The notes below the pieces were generated by a model, which was not told the DNA's origin, ran no database searches, and worked only from the letters and a program-made list of their open reading frames with translations. The position numbers and the translations under genes are program-made. A stretch of 64,000 nucleotides of DNA from Paulinella micropora (Eukaryota; Cercozoa; Imbricatea; Euglyphida; Paulinellidae): NCBI GenBank assembly GCA_019918135.1, contig WBZZ01003770.1, positions 25,001-89,000 on the forward strand. The letters are read 5' to 3'. Position 1 is the first letter of the stretch; each line of letters starts with the position of its first letter. Of the stretch, positions 32,757 to 42,126 are shown in pieces.

Positions 32757-34909
32757 TTAGCAAGGCTTCACGGCTGCTTGTATGACTGCACGGCAGCAGG
32801 GACACTGCTTCAGTCCCTGGGCACAGTCCTGGCACACGCGCAGGTGGCCGCACGGCACAAAGACGACGAGCGGCCCCGTGTCCCGGCCCGGTTCCTCGAG
32901 GCACACCACACACGACGGCCGCTGGAGCTTGCGTTCTAGGTCGGAGACCTGAGCCAGCCGCTGAGCCAGGCCCTGCCGCAGGGCGCCGACCGCGTCCACG
33001 TCATCCGCGTCCGGCCAGCGCTCGGGCCGGAGGCCGGCCAGCAGCCGTGCGGTCGCCCCGGCGCTCTCGACCGGCGGGGGGGCCGCCTCCGGCCCGGGGG
33101 CTAGCTCGTCCTTTCGTGCCGCCGCCGGCTGCGCCTGGGCCTTCGCCACCTGGGAGGCCAGCTCATCCTTCTCCCGCCGCAGTGTGTCGACGACCGTCCG
33201 CAGGTCGTCCATGGACGCCCGCACCCTAGCCAGAGCCGCCTCGCCCGAGCGCAGTTCCTGCTTCTGCGCTTGTACGTCCCGGCGCACGGCCTGTGCCGAC
33301 TCGACCGTCTGCTGAATCTTGGCGTGCGCAGGTCCCGGCGCACTGCGGCCACCTCGTTCAGGGTCTCGCGCACGGCGGCTTGCTTGCTAGCGAGCTGCCG
33401 AGTCACCCGGCCCAGCTCCGTCTGCTTAGTAGCTAGTTCTTCTTTGGTCCGCGCCAACTCTTGCCGGGTGCGCCTGACGCTGTTGCTAGCGCTTTGTTCA
33501 TCGGCCCGCATCTGATCCAAGGCCTCCCGTGCGTCCACGTACAGCCGCTGCAGGGGGTTGGTAGGCTCAGACGGTGCCTCGGCTGCCTGCCGGTGCCAGG
33601 CCCGCTCGCCCTCCTGGCCTAGGTAGTCCAGCGTAGCCGCCGGTGAGTGGAGGCCCCGGCCCCGCAGGTAGTTGAGCAGGGCCTCGTCTGTCTCCTGCCC
33701 CAACCCCGCCCACTTGGCGCTGGGCCGAGCTCCGTGGGCCAGGAGCACTTGTGCGAGGCAGCGCAGCAGGGGCAGGAGCTTGAGGCGGAGGCGGAAGGAC
33801 GTCCCCTGGGGCTCCCAAGCCAGCACGCACACGGTGTACAGCATTTCCGCCAGGACGGGGCCCGGCTGCGGGCCGGGCGCCGAACGCAGAAAGTAGTCTA
33901 GCAAGAACGGAGACCGCACGCACAGGGCTGCGCGGACCCAGGCCGGCCCGGACGAGCCCGTGGCCTCCGGCAGGCGGAGCACCTCCCCGGCCTCGGCCAG
34001 CAGCCGCACCAGGTCCTCCTGCCCTAGCAACAGCAGCCCCGCCCACAGGAACGCCACCACGTTCCTGGTAGCCAGCAGACAAGCACCCGTGTCGGGCCGC
34101 AGTCCGAGCTCGCGCACGAGGTCACACACCAGGAGCTCGGCCCCGAAGACCGTCAGCACCTTGTGCCGCTGCTCGTGGCTCAGCTCCTGCAGACGTGTCA
34201 CGACTCGCCACAACGCTTCGGCCTTGGCGTACTGTGGTAGCCGGCGCAGCCGCCCCCAGACCGTAGCTAGGACTCGCAGCCACTCTAGCTACTCTTGCGC
34301 AAACGTCAGGGCGGGCAGTCTTTCGGACCGAGCGGGCAGGCAGGCCAGCGTTAAGCGCGCAGTGATGCCGCCCAGCACGGCCGCGTCCAACGCACACGTA
34401 CTCCCCAGGTTCTGCAGGGCTTGGCCGGGCAACGGCGAGGGCCGGACGGCGCCCGCCGCGAGCCTCTCGTAGCAATCCCAGAGGTCCCGCAGTCCGGGTG
34501 TGGCGCTCGGCCGCAGCAGCCACTGGCCAGTCTTTTTGTGCCAGAGGCTGAAGAACCCTTCGGCTAGCGCGAACGAACCATACGGGATAGCCACGCCGGC
34601 CGCGCGTGAGCTCAGCCACTCCGCGCACTCGAGCGCCTCCTGTTCAGCGCTTTCGTAGCACTCCGCTGCCGCGGCGGGTTGGTCCTCCTCCAGGCACAGT
34701 TCGGCCAGGCGCGGCCAGGACAACGGACCGGCGCCAAACAGGCACCGGCTCTGGAACAAGTAGCGGAGGGCGGTGGGCGGGGTGCGGCGCACTAGGTGGC
34801 GGAAGCTGGCTTCGAAGCCGTCGGGCCCACCCCTGAGCAAGAGCAGTAGTTCTACGGGGTCGCCCGGCTCGGCGGCGGTGAGGCAAGACGCAGGGACCGC
34901 TTGGCTCAT
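32757..34909 (-). CDS. Coiled-coil RING-finger protein, IAP-like RING (interrupted)
   Basis: Runs from ATG 34,909 (MSQAVPASCL) to the stop at 32,757. The N-terminal 500 or so residues are helical and could be repeat-like (LAELCLEEDQPAAAAECYE resembles a TPR). A long coiled coil follows (RTRQELARTKEELATKQTEL). The C terminus is a canonical C3HC4 RING: CVVC, CGH, CQDC and CPCC with the PCGHLRVCQDC spacing typical of IAP and related ubiquitin ligases. It would act as an E3 ligase, possibly in cell-death control. The reading frame is interrupted, with a small number of breaks. AATAAA on the minus strand at 32,683-32,693. It is flanked on both sides by the CTCGAGAG module. Confidence 0.75.
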
Positions 34910-36131
34910 CTGGCTAGCCAGTTGGTTGGTTTTTTGAGCGAGGACGGGACCACGGGGATGGCCGGCGCGCACGGCTGGGGGGGGGGGGGGGGAGAGCCCC
35001 CGCGCGCACACAGGCCCGCGCCCCCGGGCCCGGCGCCTACATGGGCGCCCACCAGTGCACGTATGGCGTGGCCCGCGCCACCCCCCGGCCCCCTGCCGGG
35101 CGCGGGCAACGACCCGCGGCGGGGGGAGAGGAAGGGGGGGGGGGGGGACGACGCGCGCTGACCCGCACGCCCACGGGGCGCCCCCTGCCTCCTCCGGCCG
35201 GGGGCGTGCCCCCCCCCCCCCCCATTTGCACGCGGTCGCGTCCACCGCCGGCGTGGGCTGCCGGCGGGGCCGTGCCGGCGCGGGCCGGGCGCTCTGGCAC
35301 GGAGAGTGGAGGAGACCCCTCGTCGCGCTCCCCCCCCGCACCGGGCCGGCAACGCGCGGGGGCATGAAAACTTCCCCTCTCGAGAGTGGAAAGGGACCCC
35401 CCCTCTCGAGAGTGAAGGCGAACCACGCCCCCCCCAACCCCTCGAGAGTGAAGACGAGCCCCCCTCCCCTCCCCCTCGAGTGGAGACGACCCCCCCCCCT
35501 GCCCCATCTTGCGAGTGAAGAGACGCCCCCCCCCTGCCCCAGCCTGCGAGTGAAGACGAGCATCCCCCCCTCTCCCTGGAGGTGCAGCTGCTGTCCCACC
35601 CTTTTTTTCCTCTGGTCCACCGCGACCCCTCCACCCTAGTAAGATTACCACACGACTAACACACGATCGCTTGGGACCTAGCCCCGGACGCAGACTGTGG
35701 TGCACGGGCGTGCAGCTAGCTGTTCCAGCCAGCCAGCTGGCACGTAGAGAGTCACACGTGCCGCAAATTATCCACGAGGGCTGGTCCCCTCTCCCCCACG
35801 TGAGAGCTACCGGCACGGCTGGCGGCAAGGCTAGTTAAAATAGCTAACACACTAACGGCTGCCCGGCGGAAGCCCGCCCCTCGGAACCTACCGCCCCCGG
35901 GGGGCCGCGCCCGGTCGGCACGCAGAGAGAATAGGGGACGTAGTCTCTCTCACTTTCTACCTCACCCACATCAGCATCATCACGCACACGAGGGCTTTTT
36001 AATACGACATGTTCCTCTTTTGGGAAAGATCACCCTCTCCTCGCCCTTCCCCCCTGTCCCTGCGGCAGCGAAACCCCAAGAGAACAGCGTTGTTCCTGCA
36101 GGTACCTACGAAGAAAGTTCCACTAGTTCTA
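34910..36131. repeat. Long spacer with repeat module, right copy
   Basis: No gene is supported, although open frames cross the first 700 bases. G and C runs lie at about 34,978-34,992, 35,140-35,148 and 35,210-35,223. Six degenerate CTCGAGAGTGAAGAC units lie at about 35,375-35,560, then sequence matching the other copy. ATTAAA for the next minus-strand gene lies at 35,998-36,003. Confidence 0.7.
35370..35720. repeat. CTCGAGAGTGAAGAC repeat module, right copy
   Basis: Same order of elements as the left copy at 32,290-32,640: repeats, GGAGGTGCAGCTGCTG, GGTCCACCGCGA, then CTAACACACGATCGCT. More diverged, but in the same orientation. Confidence 0.8.
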
Positions 36132-38456
36132 TTACTTTAGTTCGATTACTTCATAAGACGAAGGCGCGTCGTTTCGTTGGAACCAAAGGCAATCCTGGTA
36201 ATAGAGACGAGCGTGCCCCTGCTTTTCTGTGTTGGTAGGAAAGCGGATGGTCCGGAGCGCGGTACATCGTTCGAAAGTGAGCTCCAGCTTCTTGCATTCC
36301 AGGCTCGGTGACAGCGTCAGTGCCTCTAGTCCGGTACAGTCTTCGAAGGTGAGCTCAAGCGTCCCGCATGCCAGGCTCGGTGGCAGCGTTAGTGCCTTTA
36401 GTTTGGCACATTGTCTGAACGTGAGCTCCAGCTTCTTGCATGCCAGGCTCGGTGACAGCGTCAGTGTCTCTAGTCCAGCACAGTAGTCGAAGTCGAGCTT
36501 CAGCTTCTCGCATGCCAGGCTCGGTGGCAGCGTTAGTGCCTTTAGTTTGGCACATTGTCTGAACGTGAGCTCCAGCTTCTTGCATGCCAGGCTCGTTGGC
36601 AGCGTCAGTGTCTCTAGTCCAGCACAGTAGTCGAAGTCGAGCTTCAGCTTCTCGCATGCCAGGCTCTGTGGCAGCGTTAGTGCCTTTAGTTTGGCACAAT
36701 GTCCGAACGTGAGCTGCACGACAGCCGACCTACACGTGGCCAGGCTAGGCAGCTGGCAGAGTTCCAGGCTCGTACAAATCCTGGCTGTTATGTTCAGTCT
36801 TCGGTCCAGTTGGCGTAGCTTAGGCAGGCTGACAGTTTTCAGCGATCTGGCATTCATCAGGCTCAAGAAAACAGACCTACAGGTTTGCAGCTCCGGTAGC
36901 ACTAACTCGGGCAGTGGAGCGCAGGATGAACTAATATCTGCGGCGCAAGCCCATAGTTCCAGGCATAGGTCGCCGCCGACAGAGACAAGTCGGGGCAGCT
37001 GGCAGGACTCCAGCTGAAAACAGTAGTCCAGGCTCAGTTTCAGGTTCCCGCCCACAGTTTCTAGCTGCGGTAGCTCAAATCGCCGCAGGTACTGGCACCC
37101 CTGCAGTTCGCAGGTCAGGTCCCCTTGGCATGTCTGCAGTTTTGGTAGCCTGATCGTGTATTCTTTACGGCGGTAAACGATAAAATCGTTATCAGTCTGC
37201 CTGCCTGCTAAGGTCGCTATGAGGCTGAAAGACCCTTGCGCTAGGCGCAGGTCGGGCCATGCCACTTCCTTCAATAGGTCGACTTTGCCGAACTTGGCAG
37301 TAACGTTGCTAGTAGCTACTCGCAGCCCGTACCAGACTACGTGCTCCAGCAGGGAACAGTCCGAGAAATCCAGCTGCACTTGGCCAGCCGTGTCGGGCTC
37401 TGGGCTCTGCATGCGTACGACAAACACATTGCTGGACTTTACCGTCAGCGCAAAGTCTCCAGCGCCGGGCTTGAGCACCACTGCGTTTCTCACGCCGCTC
37501 AGCGTAATCGCGACGGGCTGCGGGCCGCTGCCGCCCGTAGAAGTGTCGACCAGGCGGAGAGCCGGACAGTTCGTGAAGTACAGCGGTAGCTGGACCAGGT
37601 CGCCTTTCGTGGCCGATGGACGACGCCGCGTCAACGCAAATTCCTCGAGCACGCTACACCCCGTCAACTTCACCTTGGCCACGTGCTCGACTCTGGAGCA
37701 GTCGAGCTCCGAGAACTTCAGCTGGCGTAGAGTGGTCTGCCGCGCAAGCTCGAACTCATCCTCAGAGCCTGGCAAGACCAAAGCAAAGCCCCGCAAGTGC
37801 AGACGAGTAACCTCTCGAGATCCTTGACTCCTCTGCGACTGCACAAAGGGGAAGCACCTCGTGCTGCCTGGCGTCAGCGCTTCTTCGTCGCCGTGCTCTG
37901 GCCTTTCAACGACCACGGTGAGGTCTAGGGGCCCTGGCGGCGGGGGTGGGGCGTCCCCCGGAAACCGGAGGTCCTTGTCCTCCTCTGGCTCCTCGTGCTT
38001 CTGGGACGCCGTGGACGCCTGGGGCGAGAACAGGGCGACGACGTCCTCCAGGGCCCGCCAAGCTAAGGTCTCGCGGAGGCCCCCGACGACGTTGGTCGGT
38101 AGTGACCAAGGGCAGACGAAGCTGCGCTGCTTGTTCAGCTCCTTCACGGCCAACTGCCACACCCGCGGGTTGTTGGTCTCCGAGCCCGGGAGTTGTAGAG
38201 TATGGCTGACCTGGGGGATGCCGGCGTTTAAAGCGTCGAGAACAGCCTGCAGGTATTGCAGGCCGGAGCCTGCCTCTCTCTGGAGAGTACAGGCGTAGCG
38301 ATGCAAACACCGCAGGACCACACTTGAGCGCTGTAGGTACTCTCGCTCTGGAGTGCCCCAGTACGGATCGAGACACGAGGACGCAAAACGGTCAATTCCG
38401 CGGAGATAAGGTAGTATGGCGGACAAGCGCGGCAGGTCGGGCTGTGGGCTAGCCAT
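36132..38456 (-). CDS. Large leucine-rich-repeat protein, paralogue 2
   Basis: A 774-residue gene, open throughout. I chose ATG 38,456 (MASPQPDLPR), since the frame upstream has only a TTG. The first 250 residues are a helical domain also seen in the paralogues. The rest is leucine-rich repeats of about 22-24 residues, each with a Cys near the middle (LELTFRQCAKLKALTLPPSLAC). In the last third they are almost identical and alternate in pairs, with DFDYCAGLETLTL against TFRQCAKLKALTL. No signal peptide is seen, so it is probably intracellular. LRR arrays bind proteins, but the partner is unknown. A TATA-like GTAAAAAG (minus) lies about 40 bases upstream. ATTAAA at 35,998-36,003. Confidence 0.85.
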   Translation of the reverse strand: MASPQPDLPRLSAILPYLRGIDRFASSCLDPYWGTPEREYLQRSSVVLRCLHRYACTLQREAGSGLQYLQAVLDALNAGIPQVSHTLQLPGSETNNPRVWQLAVKELNKQRSFVCPWSLPTNVVGGLRETLAWRALEDVVALFSPQASTASQKHEEPEEDKDLRFPGDAPPPPPGPLDLTVVVERPEHGDEEALTPGSTRCFPFVQSQRSQGSREVTRLHLRGFALVLPGSEDEFELARQTTLRQLKFSELDCSRVEHVAKVKLTGCSVLEEFALTRRRPSATKGDLVQLPLYFTNCPALRLVDTSTGGSGPQPVAITLSGVRNAVVLKPGAGDFALTVKSSNVFVVRMQSPEPDTAGQVQLDFSDCSLLEHVVWYGLRVATSNVTAKFGKVDLLKEVAWPDLRLAQGSFSLIATLAGRQTDNDFIVYRRKEYTIRLPKLQTCQGDLTCELQGCQYLRRFELPQLETVGGNLKLSLDYCFQLESCQLPRLVSVGGDLCLELWACAADISSSCAPLPELVLPELQTCRSVFLSLMNARSLKTVSLPKLRQLDRRLNITARICTSLELCQLPSLATCRSAVVQLTFGHCAKLKALTLPQSLACEKLKLDFDYCAGLETLTLPTSLACKKLELTFRQCAKLKALTLPPSLACEKLKLDFDYCAGLETLTLSPSLACKKLELTFRQCAKLKALTLPPSLACGTLELTFEDCTGLEALTLSPSLECKKLELTFERCTALRTIRFPTNTEKQGHARLYYQDCLWFQRNDAPSSYEVIELK
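36290..36700. repeat. Near-identical in-gene LRR repeats
   Basis: Units of about 66-69 bp in the LRR gene, arranged as about 132-bp pairs that are nearly identical at the DNA level (for example 36,390-36,520 against 36,530-36,660). This implies recent expansion or gene conversion. Confidence 0.85.
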
Positions 38457-38871
38457 GCTTGGCTCTGTGCGCCCGCTCGCCAAGCCCTGGGTACTTTTTA
38501 CCTAGGGTGCACGACGAAGGCCAGAAAAAGGACATACCTCCCTCTCCTCGCACGCCCCCTCCCTCTCCTCGCACGCCCCCTCCCTCTCCCTCTCCACCCT
38601 CTCCCTCTCCCTCTCCACCCTCTCCCTCTCTCTCAATTGCTGTGAACTCTCTGCTAGCACCCGGCGGGCTCTCCCCCGCCGGCCACCCTGGGCGCGCTTT
38701 TCTTTGGGGCTCCCCCGGTCCACGCGGCTACTAGGGGTGGCCCGGACCGCTCGGCCGAGGCCGGCCCCCCACCGGGGGGGGTAGTTCCCCAGCGCTCCTC
38801 CTCACCAAAATCTCTGCTTTTTACTGAGCAAGCAAAACGTCGTTGTCACATCCCCGTGGGACCAAGCTACT
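38457..38871. other. Spacer with CCCTCT repeats
   Basis: No gene. CCCTCTCC-type repeats lie at about 38,540-38,635. GTAAAAAG (minus strand) at 38,494-38,501 is TATA-like for the LRR gene. An AGTAAA site (minus) for the next gene lies at 38,820-38,825. Confidence 0.65.
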
Positions 38872-40383
38872 CTACTCACTGTCGTGCTGCGAGAAATACA
38901 GCAGCACTGGCTGGTAGGCCTGGAAGCCGTCATAGGCGAAAACCTCACCGCCCGGCACTAGCAGCCCGTCCACCAGCCGGTGCGGCCGGGGCCACTGGAC
39001 GCCGCGGCCTTCCCTAGCCCCCGGGCCGGCCCTCGCCTGTGCCGATTGTAGCATGCGGACGACACGGCGCGCGGCCCGGCCCTGGCTGGTAGTCGGGCTG
39101 CCGGCGGGCGAGTGCTTCTCGCCCCAGCTGAGCACCGCGACCGGGTGCAAGTACTCGGCCAAGGTACACACGAACCCCCTCTCTCGCTGCCACCGGTGGC
39201 ACTCGTCCCGGAGCGCGGAGCCGTCCGGCCCCTGCGCTAGGAAGACACACAGCTTCCTTTGGCCGTCCCTGCCCCAGTAGCCAAAAGCACAGTCCCGGCC
39301 CTGTCGACCAAGGCGCACAGGCCGTCCAGGCAGGCAGTGGTCTTGGCGAAACCATGGAACACGTCGTGGCGGGGCTGCAGGGCCACTTCCCCCCCGAGAG
39401 TCATACCTGACCCACCAAATGTTCTGGCAGGACAAGCGTTGTAGTAGGCTGCGTTGCCTTTGCAAGTGGTAGGCCAGCGCCCCCCGGCGCGTCTCCGGGG
39501 CCGGGCCCGCGTGGCCGCAGCCCTCCTGGGTGCAAAGCTGCGCTTGGTCGGGCAGGCCCAGCTTGCCTAGCGCATTGTACCGCCGGCAGGCACGACAGGC
39601 GCAGGCAGAGGCCCTGGGCTCCGACAGAACAGCCAGCAAACGCCTGGGCCGGCGGTCCCCGCGGGCCCCGGCCGGGCGGCGCCCCCCGCGGGCCCCGGCC
39701 GGGCGGCGCCCTCCGCGTAGCGCCTCCTGCCACTGGCTCTGGCATCCCAGCGCCGCACAGAGTGGCTCCAGCTGCTCGAGCCAGGCCGGCCGCTCCCGGC
39801 ACAGCCTAGACAAGCCCGTTTTCTCCCACGCCGCGTCGGAGCTCCAGAAGCCCAGGTCCAACCGGGCCGCAATCCGGGAGCCGAGCTCGAGCAGGTGGGG
39901 GCGCTCGTCTTCTGCTCCGCCCTCGGCGTACACCAGCAACCGCCTCTCGGGAAAGCGTTCCCTCACCCGGCACTTCCAGCACCAACAGCCGTCGAGGTCG
40001 TGCCAGCAGCGCGACACGCGCCTCAGATCGCACGACCAACAGGCACAGGGGGGCTGGCCGCCGCCGCCACACACCTCCTGCAGGCTAGCGACCACGCCCC
40101 ACGAGCCACCGCCCAGCACAAAAGCCCAGAGCAGGCTGCGCAACAGCTTGGTCGCCACCTCGGGCGACAAGACGAGGCAGGGGATGGGCGACGAGGTGCA
40201 CCGGGGGTCGAACCTGCCCGGCACGCCAAAACGCCCGGACAAGCACCTGGGCCCGGCCCCTGGTACGCGCAGCAAACCTGCCCCCGCCTCCACGTCCACC
40301 AACGGCCGCCCCGGCGGCTCCGGTTCGTTGTCGGGTCCCGGCGGGTCGACCCAGCCGGGCAGCGGGGGGGCAGGGGGCTCCAT
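38872..40383 (-). CDS. Cysteine-rich protein, unknown, 503 residues
   Basis: ATG 40,383 (MEPPAPPLPGW) to the stop at 38,872, open throughout. The Pro-rich N terminus is followed by a Trp/Cys-rich region (CACWSCDLRRVSRCWHDL, CWCWKCRVRERF) and another cysteine group (ACACRACRRYNALGK, LCTQEGCGHAG) with the look of zinc-binding clusters. Two in-frame copies of RRPAGARG lie between them. The C-terminal part (VFLAQGPDGSALRDECH, EVFAYDGFQAYQPVLLY) is probably globular. I do not recognise the family. A zinc-dependent nucleic-acid or protein-binding role is possible. Confidence 0.65.
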   Translation of the reverse strand: MEPPAPPLPGWVDPPGPDNEPEPPGRPLVDVEAGAGLLRVPGAGPRCLSGRFGVPGRFDPRCTSSPIPCLVLSPEVATKLLRSLLWAFVLGGGSWGVVASLQEVCGGGGQPPCACWSCDLRRVSRCWHDLDGCWCWKCRVRERFPERRLLVYAEGGAEDERPHLLELGSRIAARLDLGFWSSDAAWEKTGLSRLCRERPAWLEQLEPLCAALGCQSQWQEALRGGRRPAGARGGRRPAGARGDRRPRRLLAVLSEPRASACACRACRRYNALGKLGLPDQAQLCTQEGCGHAGPAPETRRGALAYHLQRQRSLLQRLSCQNIWWVRYDSRGGSGPAAPPRRVPWFRQDHCLPGRPVRLGRQGRDCAFGYWGRDGQRKLCVFLAQGPDGSALRDECHRWQRERGFVCTLAEYLHPVAVLSWGEKHSPAGSPTTSQGRAARRVVRMLQSAQARAGPGAREGRGVQWPRPHRLVDGLLVPGGEVFAYDGFQAYQPVLLYFSQHDSE

Positions 40384-41026
40384 GCGCTGCAACCCGGTGC
40401 GCGGCGCCCGGACAGCGGATTCTGGGGGAAGGCCAGCGAGGGGAAAGGAGACACACGGGGCGCCACTCCTGCCGGCGGGGGGAGCTGTCCGCCCACGTCC
40501 CGGCCCCCCAGCCCACGCGCCCAAGCGTGGCGCCCCCCCTCCGCGCGCCGGCCGCGTGTCTGCCCACGTCGCGGCCCCCCCCAGCCCACGCACCCGGGCG
40601 TGGCGCCCCCCCCCCCCCCCGTGCGCCGGCCGCGTGCCTGCCCGCGGACGTGGCCCCCTCCCTGGTATTCGCTGTGAGGGGGGGGGCGGGCGGCCAGCAC
40701 GAGTACCGCCGCCGGCGCCTGCCTGGGGGGGAAGCAGTGCCCCCCCTCCTCGCGCTTAGCCCCCCCCCCCCCCCCAGCAGCAACACCAGCACGCCCCGGC
40801 GGGATGGGGAGGGCGAAGGGTGGGAGGGGGGCTGGGGGTACGGAGCGGAGGACGCGCACCCTCCCCCCCCCCCCCATCCCTTTCTCCCGTCCTGCTTAGA
40901 CACCTACTACACACCTACTGACCACACACACACCTACCCACACGCACACGCACCGCGCGCCCCTGGTCGCAACTTCTGGGACCCAGGGGAGAGAGGGAGT
41001 TTGCCCCCAGGCCGGTGCTAGCAGTC
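40384..41026. repeat. Divergent spacer with direct repeats and C runs
   Basis: No gene is supported. Two copies of an about 75-bp unit (CCCCCAGCCCACGC, GCGTGGCGCCCC, GCGCCGGCCGCGTG) lie at about 40,500-40,650. C runs lie at about 40,608-40,621, 40,760-40,774 and 40,862-40,874. It separates the Cys-rich gene from the membrane protein gene. Confidence 0.7.
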
Positions 41027-41638
41027 ATGTCCCGGCTGCAGCTATGGCGCCTGTGGTCAGTGTGGTGCGCCGGGCCCAGCCCGCGGCTAGTACTACTGTC
41101 TGTGCAAGGGCCTCTGTTCCAGGCGCTGTGCGCCGAGCCCGCCCTCACCGCCCGGCCCTACGCACACCACCTAGTGCTGGGGCCGCTAGAGAGCGCGACG
41201 GTGTTCGAAGTACAGCCGTTCGTCAGGTTCCCGCAGTGCGAGTCCTTGGAGGTCGCGAGCGTACTCGCGACCACGTGTGGCGCGGTGGAGTGGCACTACC
41301 AGGACGACGCCGTGCGCGTGCGCGGGCCCCGGGTGGAGGAGCGGTTCTACCCCCCCGACGTGCTCGAGGTCAGCAGCCGCGCCGGCCTGCGCCAGCCCGC
41401 CCACCCCGACGTGACCCTGCGCTTCCGTGTGACCTGCCACGACGCCTACCAGTGCCGCGTGGCCTACACGTCCGTCCTGGTGTGCACCGACCGGTACACC
41501 AGGCGCCTGGCAGCCTGCGGGGCCCTGGCGTGGGCCGTGCTCGCGCTGTGCGCCACGGTCTGCGCCGCGCGGCGCTGCCGGTCCGGCGGACGCCCCCCTC
41601 AGAAGCGGGCGGTGGCGTGGCTGGCTAGTGCACAGTAA
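41027..41638 (+). CDS. Small type I membrane protein
   Basis: A 203-residue ORF from ATG 41,027 (MSRLQLWRLW). A hydrophobic N terminus (to about residue 35) could be a signal peptide. An ectodomain follows with about seven Cys, and then a single membrane segment at about 161-180 (LAACGALAWAVLALCATVCA) and a short basic tail (ARRCRSGG). The ectodomain has alternating hydrophobic strands, possibly a beta sandwich, and no recognised family. It would sit in the host or virion membrane. No poly(A) hexamer was found close by. The transcript may run on to the site at 44,697. Confidence 0.6.
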   Translation: MSRLQLWRLWSVWCAGPSPRLVLLSVQGPLFQALCAEPALTARPYAHHLVLGPLESATVFEVQPFVRFPQCESLEVASVLATTCGAVEWHYQDDAVRVRGPRVEERFYPPDVLEVSSRAGLRQPAHPDVTLRFRVTCHDAYQCRVAYTSVLVCTDRYTRRLAACGALAWAVLALCATVCAARRCRSGGRPPQKRAVAWLASAQ

Positions 41639-42126
41639 CCACGGGAACGGGGGGGGGGGGGGGGTAACAGGAGGTAGCTGGGCCTGCCCGGGCGACGGGT
41701 GCGGCGGCGGGCCAGAGCCTGCCCAGACAACAGCTGCGGCGGCGTGCAGGAGGCTCTGCGTTGGAGCTTCACTAACGAACGTGCCAGGGCGGGGAGCCCT
41801 GCGACTTTGCAGTGCCCAGTGGCGAAGAGACTCTGCCCGGCTGAAGTTGCAGGTGCTCGTGATAATTGGGATAGCAGGACAAGACAGCTCGACGAGTGCT
41901 GTCTAGCCGTCACTAACAACGTAGCGTGGCCAGGCGCACGACGGCACCACCGGGTGGTGCACCGGGGGCTCACGCCATCCCTGCTGCTCCCTATCCCGTG
42001 TCTTCCCCCTCCCCCCCACCCCTGGCTGCCTCTTTCCTCACCCGGCCGGGGGGAGAGGGGGAGGCGCGCGCCGGCCGGAGCGGAGGGAGGCCGCCGTAAA
42101 CCGAGGGCTAGTAAAAGGGCTGTGCC
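41639..42126. other. Spacer with a G run
   Basis: No gene supported. A G run lies at 41,650-41,663. The middle portion is of lower GC than the rest. Confidence 0.6.
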
